Positions 21,749 to 32,404 of a stretch of DNA of 64,000 bases are shown in pieces (the first letter of the stretch is position 1; every line of letters starts with the position of its first letter). The notes under the pieces were generated by a model, which worked only from the letters and a program-made list of their open reading frames with translations, did not search any database and was not told the DNA's origin. The DNA lies in NCBI RefSeq assembly GCF_902459465.1, contig NC_047075.1, positions 10,285,119 through 10,349,118 of the forward strand, given 5' to 3'. The DNA is from Asterias rubens. Taxonomy: Eukaryota > Echinodermata > Asteroidea > Forcipulatida > Asteriidae. Both the position numbers and the translations under genes were made by a program.

Positions 21749-22122
21749 TTAAAGGGAAGGTACACGTTTGGTAGATACTCCAAACAAATATTAACTTAAA
21801 AACCTACTTGGTAACGAGCATTGGAGAGCTGTTGATAGTATAAAACATTGTGGGAAACGACTCCCTCTAAAGTAACGTAGTTTTTGAGAACGAGGTAATT
21901 TATCACTCAAATAATAAACTACTTCTAGGTAGAAGTCTTTTATTACTATCCGAGAGCACACAAATTCCTCCAACAAGGGTGGTTTTCTTTCATAATTTTC
22001 TCGCAACTTCGATGACCAATTGAGCCCAAATTTCCACAGGTTTGTTATTTTATGCTTATGATGGGCTACACCAAGTGAAAACACTGGTCTGTGACAATTA
22101 CCAAACATGTATAGTGCATTTA
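21749..22122. mobile_element. MITE family A, variant subfamily copy
   Basis: TTAA borders; starts aaagggaaggtacacgtttg and shares with the 37306 copy a centre of cttctaggtagaag rather than the gaggtctc palindrome. Shares actccctct, ctcgcaacttcgatgacca and cacaggtttgttatttt with the main family. Confidence 0.75.
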
Positions 22123-22319
22123 AGGAGGAATTAGTTAATTTTCTTTGTGCAAAAAAGAAAATGCACTTAGAATAGATTACTTATAAATCTTACACACATT
22201 TGGCTGGTGTTTGATTGTCGTTAGACCGTGATTTAAACAGTCCCTCTGCTGGTAGAGCGTTTGTCAAGAGTTTCATGGGTATTGGTTTGAAGTTGGCTCT
22301 TATTCCATGTGGTTCTTTG

Positions 22320-22640
22320 AGAAAACCTGAAGAATGTCTGGTTTGTTGTCTCCTGACGATGACTAGAGCAAACTAGTCGAAACGTTGAGACCAATTCATA
22401 ACTGACTCCGCGGCAGTACAGTTAATTACGATCCTATAAGCTAAAGTCTATTTTCTTTACCATCCGCCCTGGTAATAGTTAAAAGGCAGGACAGTTCTGT
22501 TCAGAAATGAGAAGTCTCCTGAACCTCCGATTATCTACTCCGCGGCAGTAGAATAAAGCAAGACAATTCTCTAAGAACAACTCTACCTGGCAAGTAGATA
22601 CACACATGGTGTTACCGCAAACCAAACATACATTGATACC
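22320..22640 (+). mobile_element. Penelope-like element terminal fragment
   Basis: Contains a canonical hammerhead core (22346-22392) and, at 22602-22625, the catggtgttaccgcaaac motif shared with the hairpin at 821-1007. Two ctccgcggcagta motifs lie at 22404-22420 and 22538-22550. No protein-coding part of a Penelope element is present. Confidence 0.5.
22346..22392 (+). ncRNA. Type I hammerhead ribozyme motif
   Basis: All conserved core positions are present: stem I strand GTCTC, CTGACGA (22353-22359), stem II GACTAG/CTAGTC (22361-22366, 22373-22378) closed by AGCAAA, GAAAC (22379-22383), GTT as cleavage triplet (22384-22386), and GAGAC returning stem I. Stem III is reduced to AC/GT, as in the minimal hammerheads known from Penelope-like retroelements, which may act as dimers. 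In those elements it processes the element RNA. Confidence 0.75.
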
Positions 22641-22679
22641 TCATCATGCAATGCCTCAAATCCTATAAACCTGAAGGAG

Positions 22680-22765
22680 TATACTATTATTTGCCCCTTA
22701 TAAAATCGGCTGGTAGAGCATTTAACAATGGGGTCAGGGGTCGTGGGTTTGAATCCACAACTTCT
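22680..22765 (+). repeat. tRNA-derived SINE head
   Basis: A-box-like cggctggtagagca and B-box-like gggtttgaatcc spaced as in a tRNA, followed by an attattatt tail at ~22783. A SINE or tRNA pseudogene; the stems do not pair well enough for a functional tRNA. Confidence 0.5.
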
Positions 22766-22859
22766 CATCCCAGTGTTTCGATATTATTATTATTGTTATT
22801 AATTATTATTATTATTATTTTGTTTTGTATTTTTTTTAAGGGTTGGTGATTGTCAAGTT

Positions 22860-23427
22860 ATATATTTCTTTCAAATTGTTATTCTTAAACAATAATACAA
22901 AAAATACATCATGATTTGAACAACAACAATTATCCACAAATGTTTTGTTTCTCATTGTAATTTACAGTGTTCGTATGCATTTCGCAAACGTATATTAAAG
23001 GGTCTGTGTACAGTTGGTTTGGTAATGTGTTGGTCAATAAATAAACAATACAAACTCACGTGGTAAGGAGTTAAGCACCTTCTGAAGAGTACAATGCTTG
23101 TTAAAAATATGTTCACTTCTAAGGAGTCAACTGCTGTTTACGAAAAGTATTATGTCAATTCGGTTTTTGAATGGTATGGATGTGTTTATCTTATTGTTTC
23201 ATTAAAGTATGTAGATTTACATCAACAATGTTGGCATATAGTATTGTAATGTTATGTGCAGTGAGTGTTTATTAATACAAATAATTGTCTTTGATGAACG
23301 TAATAACAGTATTTATTTGGTTTGTCGTTTCCCTTTGTTGTGTTCAATAATTTTGGTTTCAAGGATTGAACTAAAATATGTTGAGATATTTATGGGTTTA
23401 ATTAAGGGAATCAATGAGTGGTGAAGA
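22860..23427. other. Intergenic, no feature recognised
   Basis: AT-rich; nothing supportable. Confidence 0.3.
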
Positions 23428-23546
23428 GGTTTTCAACTAGTGGTTTAATCCCAACGAGGCCTGGTTCTTGATAATTTACCGAGACGAAGTCGAGATAAAT
23501 TATCAAGTACCAGGCCTCGGCGGGTTTAAATTAGTAGTTGAAAACC
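23428..23546. mobile_element. Palindromic element
   Basis: Left ggttttcaactagtggttta and cgaggcctggttcttgataa; right mirror ttatcaagtaccaggcctcg and tagtagttgaaaacc. A ~119-bp foldback with a cgagacgaagtcgag centre. Confidence 0.65.
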
Positions 23547-23649
23547 GATTCAACACATTTTGATTCCCATTCATAAATAACCTTCCGGTCAAAAACATCA
23601 TCACTTTTTGGTCAAAAAGTAAAATGAATGCAAACATTTTAATTATTAA

Positions 23650-23965
23650 ATGATTTATTTCAACACAACACCCCTCCAGCTATGAAATGGTAGAGCCCTC
23701 CGCTGCCCTCGCGTAAACAACTCCTTATAATGGAATGATGTGGGCGTCGCGCGTATCGTGTGATGTGGCACAACTGTTTCAGCCGTTGCTCTCGACCATT
23801 AGGGATGAAGAAACTGTCTTATAATAACAGGTGCAAGGTCGCGTTTCACGCTCATGAATAACACATTAATTACCGGTCGTTAACAAAATGTTTATGCACA
23901 CCCACGTGACGCGCTCTCCACCAATAGGAGTAGAGAAACTGTCTGGGGTATTTATGAATGATATT
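23650..23965. mobile_element. MITE family D, partial copy
   Basis: The stretch 23900-23960 (cacgtgacgcgctctccacc, aataggagtagagaaact, gtatttatgaatg) matches 14620-14672 and, reversed, 33423-33470. The rest is diverged. Confidence 0.45.
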
Positions 23966-24117
23966 TTTATATGGAAAGAAGGTGTGTAATACTGTGTATT
24001 TGTTGTTATCTTATCTTTTTTCATACAGTATTACTTTGTATCGAAAACATCGTTACTTCACTGGGAACAACAAACAGTTTTCCAATCAAAAGCACCTATG
24101 GTACAATAGAAAAAGAA

Positions 24118-24305
24118 ATATATATTTTATGGCCTGACGTTTAGACCAGAGCAGAGTCTCTCCAGGGCTAAAATGACAACTGACGTTTTGACACTGGTAG
24201 AGTCTTTCTCGAAGGCAAATTGACAGCATGCGTTGTAATTAATTAGCCTTTCAGAAATAATCTGCTATAAGGGTAGAAACGTCAGACCATTAACTATATT
24301 ATTTG
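24118..24305. mobile_element. Inverted-end repeat with gacgttt motifs
   Basis: The left end tatggcctgacgtttagacc is mirrored by gggtagaaacgtcagaccat at 24270-24290. Inside, gagtctttctcgaaggc recurs at 24200-24216 and again at 24644-24661 in a second partial copy (24590-24680). Read on the minus strand these carry a hammerhead-like arrangement with several core changes. Relation to Penelope-type ends is possible. Confidence 0.4.
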
Positions 24306-24969
24306 CAAGTAATTAACCTGTCACATGATCCTAGATAATTACCCCTTCGCACAGGCAATATTGGTTGACAATCACTACAGAGTTGCCGCTTGGACAAGCA
24401 CACCAATGCGTGAGCTTCATCAAACACACAACAATGTCTCTCATTTTGCCAACAAACTGTGTTTTTACAATGTTTTACTAACCTAATTCATGCGCAAACT
24501 GTATAATGTAATCACACATAATATAAATATTTTTCACTGATACATAAAAGCCTGCATAGGCACCACAAGCAAAACAGTTTGATAACAAAATCAATATATT
24601 ATTTGTCAAAAAATAGTTAATGGCCTGACGTTTCGACCCTAGCAGAGTCTTTCTCGAAGGCTAAATGACGACGAAACAAACATGAACAGGTAACTAAGCA
24701 AACATAAGCAGTGAAGTGGAAATACATGAATGGGGTTAGAAAGCATACATAAAAAAGCAGGGGGTATAAATGAATAGGGGGACAAAAGGGGGGGGGGGTG
24801 ATGGGAAGGGACTGGCTTGACCACAAGCAAGAAGATGGAAACACAAAGGACAACATCAAGGGTGGTGAGGTTGGGTAAATAGTAATTTATTAGTGAATGA
24901 GGCTCAGGCTAAAAGGCTATGGGGAAAAAAAAGGAGACGGCAATATTATTTGTCATTAAAATTGAGTGT

Positions 24970-25125
24970 ACCAAGTGTTCCGTTAATAATGAGCGTATTG
25001 ACCCATTATTCGATACAGTGACTCGATGGCTTAAAAATAAGTATTACCTTATTAAACGAATACTGCAACAGAAAACTCGTGCAGGACACAACAACGTGCG
25101 TCACTTGGCGTGCACGCAACACTGA
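24970..25125 (+). repeat. FReD upstream module, distal duplicate
   Basis: Shares caagtgttccgt with the modules at 5560 and 19880. The sub-block gcgtattgacccattatccg/gatacagtgactcgat is repeated at 26188-26310. It lies ~2.1 kb before the ATG at 27153. Confidence 0.45.
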
Positions 25126-25136
25126 AACTTTTGACA

Positions 25137-25236
25137 AAATGTGTTATACTATCAACAACTCCATTATTCGTCACCAAGTAAGGTTTTTTGCTAATACATA
25201 TTTCTAGAAATTACCAATAGTGTACAGCTCCTTTAA
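25137..25236. mobile_element. MITE family A, solo end
   Basis: Keeps only the final ~100 bp: accaagtaaggtttt through accaatagtgtacagctcct and TTAA. Confidence 0.65.
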
Positions 25237-25239
25237 GTT

Positions 25240-26187
25240 TTCAATTTACATGAAACACAACGTGTTTAAGAACATAACATTCTGCTTCATGGCTTGAATC
25301 CGTCACTGATGGTAATGTTGGTAACATAAATGTAATTCGATAATGTTAACCGGAGTGGGCTGAGTTGACGTAAAACGTTTCTTAATTACATTGTCAAAAA
25401 TAGTAAGTTTACTCTGAGCTGTCGCTTAGTCTTAGATTGTTCAACGGTGAAAGTACAATTGACCGGTTATATTGGTATGACACAAAACCACAGCAAGGAC
25501 AATATTGTTCACGGAGCAAGCTTGTGTGAATGACTGCACTGAAGAAAACAACTTCCCGTTCCTCCGAAGATGAACGTAGCATGACTGTAACGTTTTAGGG
25601 AAGACCTCGAATTCTAACCCACGGCAGATGGTTTAGCATATGATGCCCCTAGGTACCGTTAAGGATCACTGGTCTCAATAGCTTATGAATGGGTGCAGCC
25701 AGAGTCATGACTAATCAATAGTCAAAAGGTAAACAAGGGGGGCCTAACTGCAGTTCAAAGAAAAGTGGTTTCATTAAGCAACACCAATCACAATTGCCAA
25801 TGAGTGTCGGTTTAATTTCCATTGTTCCATAAGGTGGTCCTGTTTATTCACAAACCCCTACATTTCAAACAGCCTAACAACCTAGTTGTCAACTTAGATT
25901 TGATTATTAGGAATTGCAATAAAACAAATTGGTTCATTGTCTTACTGGCGGAATCTCAGCTCTAACTCTGTTCACGAATATGCCAGTGACACAGCCCCTC
26001 GGTGTTCACTGACCCGACTATAATGGGCCGCTTACTTCCCAACAATATAACCCATAAGGGCCCCATGATGCCAAACGGGATCAACCATGGGTTAGATTTT
26101 GAGCTCCTTTACCTGGAAGAAACTGTAGTTTAATATGTTGAAGGAATATTATTTAAAATAGAAATTACGTGTACGTCTTCCGTTCAT
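25240..26187. other. Intergenic with dispersed flank repeat
   Basis: No gene. 26005-26112 (tgacccgactataatgggcc through ttgagctcctt) is the second copy of the block at 7668-7770. Confidence 0.45.
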
Positions 26188-26310
26188 ATTTAGCGTATTG
26201 ACCCATTATCCGATACAGTGACTCGATAGCTAGATGCAATTAAGGAGTTCATTATTAAACGAATTACAGTAACAAAGAACTCGCTCAGCACACAATAGCG
26301 TGCGTGCGTC
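26188..26310 (+). repeat. FReD upstream module, proximal duplicate
   Basis: Duplicate of the distal block at 24990-25110, ~850-960 bp before the ATG at 27153. Between it and the gene, attaattacaatttaatcgtttctata occurs twice, in part, at 26513-26540 and 26656-26683, indicating another local duplication. Confidence 0.45.
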
Positions 26311-27152
26311 ATCGAAGCCCTTGAACGAAAATAATTAAATAAATAAAAAAATCCTCAAATGTGTTGACCACAACAGGTAGCTTTTAATTGGCTTCTCGAA
26401 AATTATTCAAGGGGAATCACCATTGTATTGCCATGAAAAACACTCCTGAGTGCACACTCTCTGAGAATATTAATAGCGTTAACGAATTATCAACGATCAA
26501 GCAACTACGAAAATTAATTACAATTTAATCGTTTCTATATTATAGGTAACCTTTGCTTTGCCAGCACGCAATTAGAGACAAATTATTACCTTGGACAGAA
26601 TAAAACAAAATCAAAATTAATTTCGTTATCGAATTACCAACGAGCAACTAGGCACATTAATTACAATTTAATCGTTTCTATATATACAACGTTTTGTGTT
26701 GCCAGTACGCCATTACGACACAGGCAAACAGGCCCCGATAACGGGAACGATAAAAATGCACGCCCTCGATTGGTTGAATAAGCGTGGGCGTATTCTGCGT
26801 GGAGCAATTCAACCAATATAATGCGTTTTCGTTGCGTGCGTCGTGATCGTTTCCGTTATCTCTGCTGCAGTGTAACTTGCCTTTTAGGGACACAATCTGG
26901 TCTCGGACCAACTGCAAAAAAGCTATTACTCCCCACTTGCTCACGAAAAAGAGAGGATCGATCTGAAACAGAGCTGCTGCTCTGAGTTGATCTGCCTCTA
27001 CTGACGTCTGAGCTGGAGTGACTGAATCTTGAGTTTCCTAAATTCTTGGATTTTTGACGAAAAGCATATGTGAGTTACAAGTAGTGCAGCTTCTCGGATA
27101 GAGTCATCAACTTTTTCAAGATATGGTGCTTTTTTTTAATGCTACCATAATC

Positions 27153-28133
27153 ATGGGAGCTATTGGCTTAGCTTTGTTGCTGTTGCTCATGATACCCTGC
27201 TGCCAGAGTGAGAACCCTCGTGTATTTGATTCAACCGTGTATCAAGCTACAAACAGAGCCTTGCAGAGACATGTGTTTTACCGGAAGACTGTATCTTCGC
27301 ATGTAATATGTGGGCGAGACTGCGCTATGGATCCACAGTGTGCATCATTCAACTACCAAATATTCAACAAAGTGTGTGAATTCAACAATATCACCCGATC
27401 AAACAGCCCTGAGGACTTTGTCGAATCGCAAGGAAGTGTCTACTACGACGAAAAGGTGAAAACATTGTCCTTTGTCGTTCCGAATATAAAGAAGTATAGC
27501 AGTTGTATGGAGTTCTATCAAGCTGGTTACCTCGATAATGGCATTTACACAATATACCCTTCAGCTCTGCATGATGGTTTAAAGGTTTACTGTGATATGG
27601 AGACAGATGGAGCAGGCTGGATCGTGGTCCAGAGGAGACTCGATGGTACTGTTGATTTTTACCGTAACTGGACTGAATATCAATCTGGGTTCGGTGATCT
27701 TCATAGTGAGTTCTGGTTGGGGAATGATATCATTCGTGACCTCACTGGATCGGGTAAATGGCAACTCAGAGTAAATATGGAAGATTGGCAGTTCAACACA
27801 GCTTGGTCTTCGTACGGTGAGTTTGCTGTTAAATATGACAACTATACTCTCCGTGTTGGTTCTTATGATGCTAAGAGTACAGCAGGTGATTCAATGTCAT
27901 ATCATAATGGTTACTCATTCACAACGAAGGATCAGGACAATGATTTATTTGGTGACAACTGTGCCGACAATTGGGAAGGAGCCTGGTGGTTTAAAAACTG
28001 CTTTCATGCTCATCTTAACGGTAAATACTATAAACAGGGAGGTGAGACAGTTTTGAACGGAATACAATGGTACAGATGGAAGGGACATTACTCCCTGAAG
28101 AAGTGCAGCATGGAAATACGGCAAGTTCTGTAA
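27153..28133 (+). CDS. Secreted PAN/apple-like + fibrinogen-domain protein (copy 6)
   Basis: Single-exon ORF of 326 residues, MGAI subfamily. An in-frame Met at 27123 would add 10 residues (MVLFFNATII), but the Met at 27153 begins the conserved signal peptide MGAIGLALLLLLMIPCCQS. PAN-like Cys at 53, 57, 63 and 75. FReD at 118-326 with Cys118/147 and Cys270/283, FWLGND (187-192), KDQDND (259-264), AHLNG. Oddities: the otherwise invariant DGGGWIVFQ is DGAGWIVVQ, and the VTGDKYT segment is VKYDNYT. Well-kept frame and conserved disulphides argue for a functional gene. Probably extracellular carbohydrate recognition, inferred from the family. Confidence 0.9.
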   Translation: MGAIGLALLLLLMIPCCQSENPRVFDSTVYQATNRALQRHVFYRKTVSSHVICGRDCAMDPQCASFNYQIFNKVCEFNNITRSNSPEDFVESQGSVYYDEKVKTLSFVVPNIKKYSSCMEFYQAGYLDNGIYTIYPSALHDGLKVYCDMETDGAGWIVVQRRLDGTVDFYRNWTEYQSGFGDLHSEFWLGNDIIRDLTGSGKWQLRVNMEDWQFNTAWSSYGEFAVKYDNYTLRVGSYDAKSTAGDSMSYHNGYSFTTKDQDNDLFGDNCADNWEGAWWFKNCFHAHLNGKYYKQGGETVLNGIQWYRWKGHYSLKKCSMEIRQVL

Positions 28134-29300
28134 ATATCAACTCATCAGACAAACACGCTTTACTTGATAAAGATAGTTTAGCAAGAAGAATAATGTCCTT
28201 CTGAACATTAAAAACGTATTTGTCAATTGGTTTGAAGGTATGTTTGCTTTCTGATCGGATAATTTATAAAAAAAAAAAAAAAAAGGGACAAAGAGCGCGT
28301 TCAACGAAGATGAGATGAAACAACATAAATAATCATAAATCAATAAATGAAACAATTGTTCGATGATAACAGTTTCTACAATTAATTTGTACGTGGGACT
28401 GCTCGTTTTAGGCGCGGTCCATTTAAGGCCGATTCGGCAACCACCACACGATTGCCACAAACTATTAATTTACAAATGGTCAACGGGACAGTTTCGGAAA
28501 AGAAAAAAAAATAATACGTGGTTAAGGATGATGTGGGAACTACCGATTCATTTAAGAAAGCACATTTTGAAGAAAGTTGATATATTTCACTTGTCCTTAT
28601 CTTATTTTACGTTGCCCAGAACATATCAACAGCAACATTCCCTTTGTGGATATTTGAAGTGTGGTTTAAATTTGCGGAAGCCGACATCATACTTACTGTG
28701 AACTGCTGATTCCAAGAGTTGTTATTGTCGGAGCGTTTAAGAAAGTACATTTTGAAGAAGGCTGTTCTCCTTTAATATACTCCAATCTCTTCATCTAATT
28801 TTGGTTGTATGTGTAGACTTAAGAATATAAACAAAAATCAACACAAATTATTGCAAAGTTCAGTACAGCATAAAAAATGTTGTTTCAAGCAAAACAAAGT
28901 GTGGTTTCGGAAGATGTATCGTGAACAGCTATTTAAACATTATTTGTTGTTGTCAGAGCGTTTAAGAAAGTACATTTTGAATAGCGTTGTTCTTTTGTAA
29001 TCTTATTTATATGTGTGTGTGAATATTGGATTAGAACAAATACATTCTTGAACATTTCAGAAATGGTAAATACATGATGGCGCTGTCCAATTCAGTGACA
29101 TTTTGAGATTGTTGGCTTGATACCATAGATTTGTAAAGTATAATGTTTGCAAGGTGCATGGGTGGGGCCCATGTGCTCATCCAATGAAACAAAAAAGATG
29201 AATCCGAGGAAATGATTGCAGCATTAGTATGCCTACCACAGCAACACTCCTCTCTGGAATACTTAAAGTATGGTTTAATTTTAACGAAGCGGAAATATCA
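28134..29300. repeat. Imperfect repeats downstream of FReD copy 6
   Basis: No gene. A motif like gagcgtttaagaaagtacat followed by tttgaa recurs at 28548-28580, 28730-28757 and 28955-28982, and agtgtggttt- plus cggaag-type segments recur at 28660, 28900 and 29270. Spacing ~200 bp. Includes an A-run at 28268-28284. Confidence 0.4.
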
Positions 29301-29440
29301 TTAGAGGAACACGTTGCCTTGGATCGGACGAGTTGGTCTATAAAAAGCGTTTGTAACCGTTTTTTGAAATTAATGCTTATGGTTGGAAATATGTTTTAAA
29401 AGTATAATTTAATGATCCACAAACACTTGCCTAGAAATTG
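29301..29440. mobile_element. MITE family G, partial copy
   Basis: Shares ggaacacgttgccttggatc and gagttggtct with the palindromic MITE at 18485-18681 and also ends in a TTAA-like border; only one arm remains. Confidence 0.55.
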
Positions 29441-29503
29441 CAAAGTACTTTTCATTTTACTGTGCGAACTAACACGGTCGGCCATTTATGGGAGTCAACA
29501 TGC

Positions 29504-29627
29504 TTCATCGAATCGCAAGGAAGTGTGTACTTTGATGGAAATGTGGAAACCAGTTTAATTACTGATCCCGAAACAAAGATATACGACAGTTGTGAGACAT
29601 TGTATCAAGCTGGTTACCGGCAATTTA
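29504..29627 (+). pseudogene. FReD gene fragment (copy 7)
   Basis: About 41 codons of the PAN-to-FReD linker remain: IESQGSVYFDGNVET, then IYDSCETLYQAGYR. It corresponds to residues ~90-127 of the intact copies. Both sides break into unrelated sequence. It sits 1.4 kb downstream of copy 6 in the same orientation, so it is probably a relic of another tandem copy. Confidence 0.8.
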
Positions 29628-29961
29628 ACAACTTGTCCCTACCCGTTTGTTTCCTTATTCAACGTTGACTCGTGGTCTGTCTCTGTCGGGTGCGCCAACG
29701 AGTCGACGGTGTATTTGTATTTACTGTTCATCGAGTGTATTTCTCGTTTTTAAATTGAGTTGTTTTTAAATAAAACACCCTGTTATATATGGCTACGTCC
29801 CATGAAGAAAACGTCCACATTGTATTTTATTGTTGAGTTTCGATCCCTTGGGCAGAATGCCTGAGAAGGCCAACCCGTCCATAACTGTTACAACCCTAAA
29901 AGTATAATTTTATATAATGCAGAGGGACCTCGCTCTTCTGCTGATGTCACTCGGCTATTGG

Positions 29962-30230
29962 TAGCCTGAACATCTGACGTAACACTTCGAGTCTCGTGAT
30001 TAACGCCGGAGACTCGCCTCCAGCCGGCTTGTACATTCACCTTTGACCTACAGTAATTTCACATAGAGATACGCAGTAAATATTTCAATGGCGGACGTGA
30101 TAGGAGAGTACTGTTTGGGCATCTACGGAAAGCTCACGTCGCTGCACGTTTATCTAATGATATCGTTGTATCCAATGGAATCACTAGATCTGAGTAGCAG
30201 GTACCTATATTTTTCTTTGCGGATACAGAC
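29962..30230. repeat. Dispersed repeat, copy 1
   Basis: Matches 43352-43456 (gtagcctgaaca-tgacgt, cacttcgag-ctcgtga, acctttgacct) and 43668-43722 (tatccaatggaatcact, gacct-t). In the second location the two parts are separated by a palindromic insertion. Confidence 0.6.
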
Positions 30231-30274
30231 AGGGACCCATCTACGGTCAGGACAGTTCGCTCTTGGTTGTTGTC

Positions 30275-30365
30275 CCTAAATTGTGGATTAAGCTACTGTG
30301 TACTATCAGTGAAGCGGCACCCACTGCCACTTTCAAGCGCCAACTCAAAACTCACTTTTTGCACG
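30275..30365 (+). pseudogene. LINE C-terminal snippet
   Basis: The plus-strand translation gives a stretch like ATFKRQLKTHFLHAG, the typical very end of a CR1/L2-type reverse-transcriptase ORF. Very short; frame intact only locally. Confidence 0.4.
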
Positions 30366-30450
30366 CCGGAATAAGGCATGTGATACATTTGCAGCCGTAC
30401 ACAGAGCTTTTGAAACTTTGACATTGAAACCAAAAACTCCCTCAGTCCTG

Positions 30451-30695
30451 GGCCCAATTTCATAGCGCTGCTTAGCGGCCAATTTGGGCTTATTGTGCAA
30501 TTTCTATTTCATAGCGCTGCTAACCGTAAGCACACGAAAAGGCATGCTAACCTTCCGGTGCTTACCACACGAAAATAAATGACGTCACAATCCACGGTAA
30601 ACACGCAATATGGCCGCCCAATTTTTTTCTGCTAATCTGTGAAATAGTTAGCACGCAAATTTGCTTACCGTTAAGCAGCGCTATGAAATTGGGCC
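30451..30695. mobile_element. Harbinger-like MITE
   Basis: 245 bp with ends GGCCCAATTTCATAGCGCTG and its reverse complement, flanked by CTG on both sides (30448-30450, 30696-30698), a 3-bp target duplication. Interior has repeated gctaacc/ggttagc-like and cttaccgttaagc motifs. A partial relative lies at 60593-60760. Confidence 0.7.
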
Positions 30696-30699
30696 CTGT

Positions 30700-31230
30700 T
30701 AATGATTCTATACGTGAAAGCAAAATTGTTCTAACAGGGCCGATTTGCATGGAAGAACCGCATTGTAGCCCACCTCTGTGAGAAAACAACAGTTTTATAG
30801 TAATTTGCAATTGAGCGGAAATCAGAATAGCATTGACTGCTTGTTCGAAATCACTATTCAAATTGAGAAAATATCTTGTTATGTTCATTAGAATGACTGT
30901 TAGTCTGCATTTTGCATTCATGCTGACTAAATAGATTGAGTATCATTTGAAAGAGGACAATTAGTTTTGGGATATCAATACAAGCTGACTATTAATAGTT
31001 TATAATATCTACTCAAGCTAACTGCTGGTGAAGGAATACATTTTCCGCGATTAACCGTAAGTACTAGAATTGACATAATCTGCATGGTTCGTGTTCTGTA
31101 TCTGTATAGTTGATCCGGCAAAAGTATTTCTAAAGACACATCACACCAGCTTATGCGCATTGTGGATTGGATGGCTTAATTTTTGAAGTGCTTAGTGAGA
31201 GCGTCTTTGAAGATGTCTAATGAGTAGCTG
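30700..31230. other. Intergenic, no feature recognised
   Basis: Nothing supportable. Confidence 0.3.
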
Positions 31231-31510
31231 GAAATCACACTACCGGTGAGGCGGTTTCATCTTTCCGCCGTGTTCCGTTTTCCGAATGACCAAATACGGT
31301 AACATTACGTCATGCGACGGCTGCGCACAGCAAGCGAAAGCAGTCCATTTTTAGTGCCGTACTGAGTCATCCGTGTTACTCTCCTGTAGCTGTCATGGCG
31401 GCGTCCACGAGTACAATGAGCGGCGAACGCGTGGATCGTACGAGAGAATTTGGTGTGTTTAGGAGTTGGTCATGGAAGAAAAATATGCCCCCATTTCAAG
31501 GGTAATATAG
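31230..31510 (+). other. CpG-rich promoter-like segment with a possible first exon
   Basis: Unusually CpG-rich for this window. At 31395 an ATG in good context opens MAASTSTMSGERVDRTREFG; the frame runs 36 codons to a candidate donor (caag/ggtaat at ~31501). No downstream exon was found, so this may be a true gene start, a relic, or chance. Confidence 0.25.
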
Positions 31511-32400
31511 ATGGTGCTTTACACGTTGAAATACAGAGAATGGTCCAGTGACTTTAGTCAAATTTTCTTGGGAAATTATTTAACTCAAAATGGAACTAAA
31601 AAGGAATAAAAGCAGTTTATAGCTGTGACAAAAAAGTCAATACTGTGTAATTACAGATATGTTATTAGTAGTGTATTTATAATCACCCGGAAAACTGAAC
31701 ACGCCGGAAAGCTAAAACCGTTCGATCAACGTGCTGAAGTGTCCGGCTACGTCACCCGGAAAACTTCACGGTGGAAGACTAAAACCGCAACACCGGGTAA
31801 GGCATTCCAGTCCTTGATGGTGGACGGAACAAAATGTTGATGGGTCTACGGAAGCTATATGTGAGGCGTGCGTGACTGAAAGACCTATAGTGGAAGTTTA
31901 GCTGCACGTTGAGCAAAAACGTGAACATGATCGTCAGAACATTGTGTCGTTTCTAGGTGTCGTTTCGTACGCTCCTACGTATCTGCGTGAAAAGTGGTGA
32001 CTTCACGTATGCTTAAACGTGAGATTTGTACAACAAAATGTTTTGAAGTTCCCGTTCACGCTTTTGCTCGCGTTACGAGCAGCTAAACCACCCTAACGCC
32101 CTAAGTTGTGAAGGTTATACGGAGCTGTGTCGGCAATGGCAGTGTACACATTTCGACCGTTCTAAACAGCAAATGTGGCGGAAGAACGCCGTACTTAAAA
32201 CGCTATTCAAACTTGTTGGTCTTTGTTTCTCCTTCGCTTTTGATAATAACAATTGGCCTGCTTTACTTCTCCTTTTGTAAATTTGCGGAAGGTTTATTTC
32301 TTCGCCCGTGTTTTATGTTTCTTTGTGTGTATTCCTGAAGTCGAATTATTGATACAATTAAAGTGAATGGTGGCTCTGGAGATTTGCAAAATTGAAATAA
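31511..32400. other. Intergenic, no gene recognised
   Basis: Moderate GC around 31690-32100 with repeats of cacccggaaaact (31683, 31754); no credible coding sequence. Confidence 0.3.
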
Positions 32401-32404
32401 GTAA

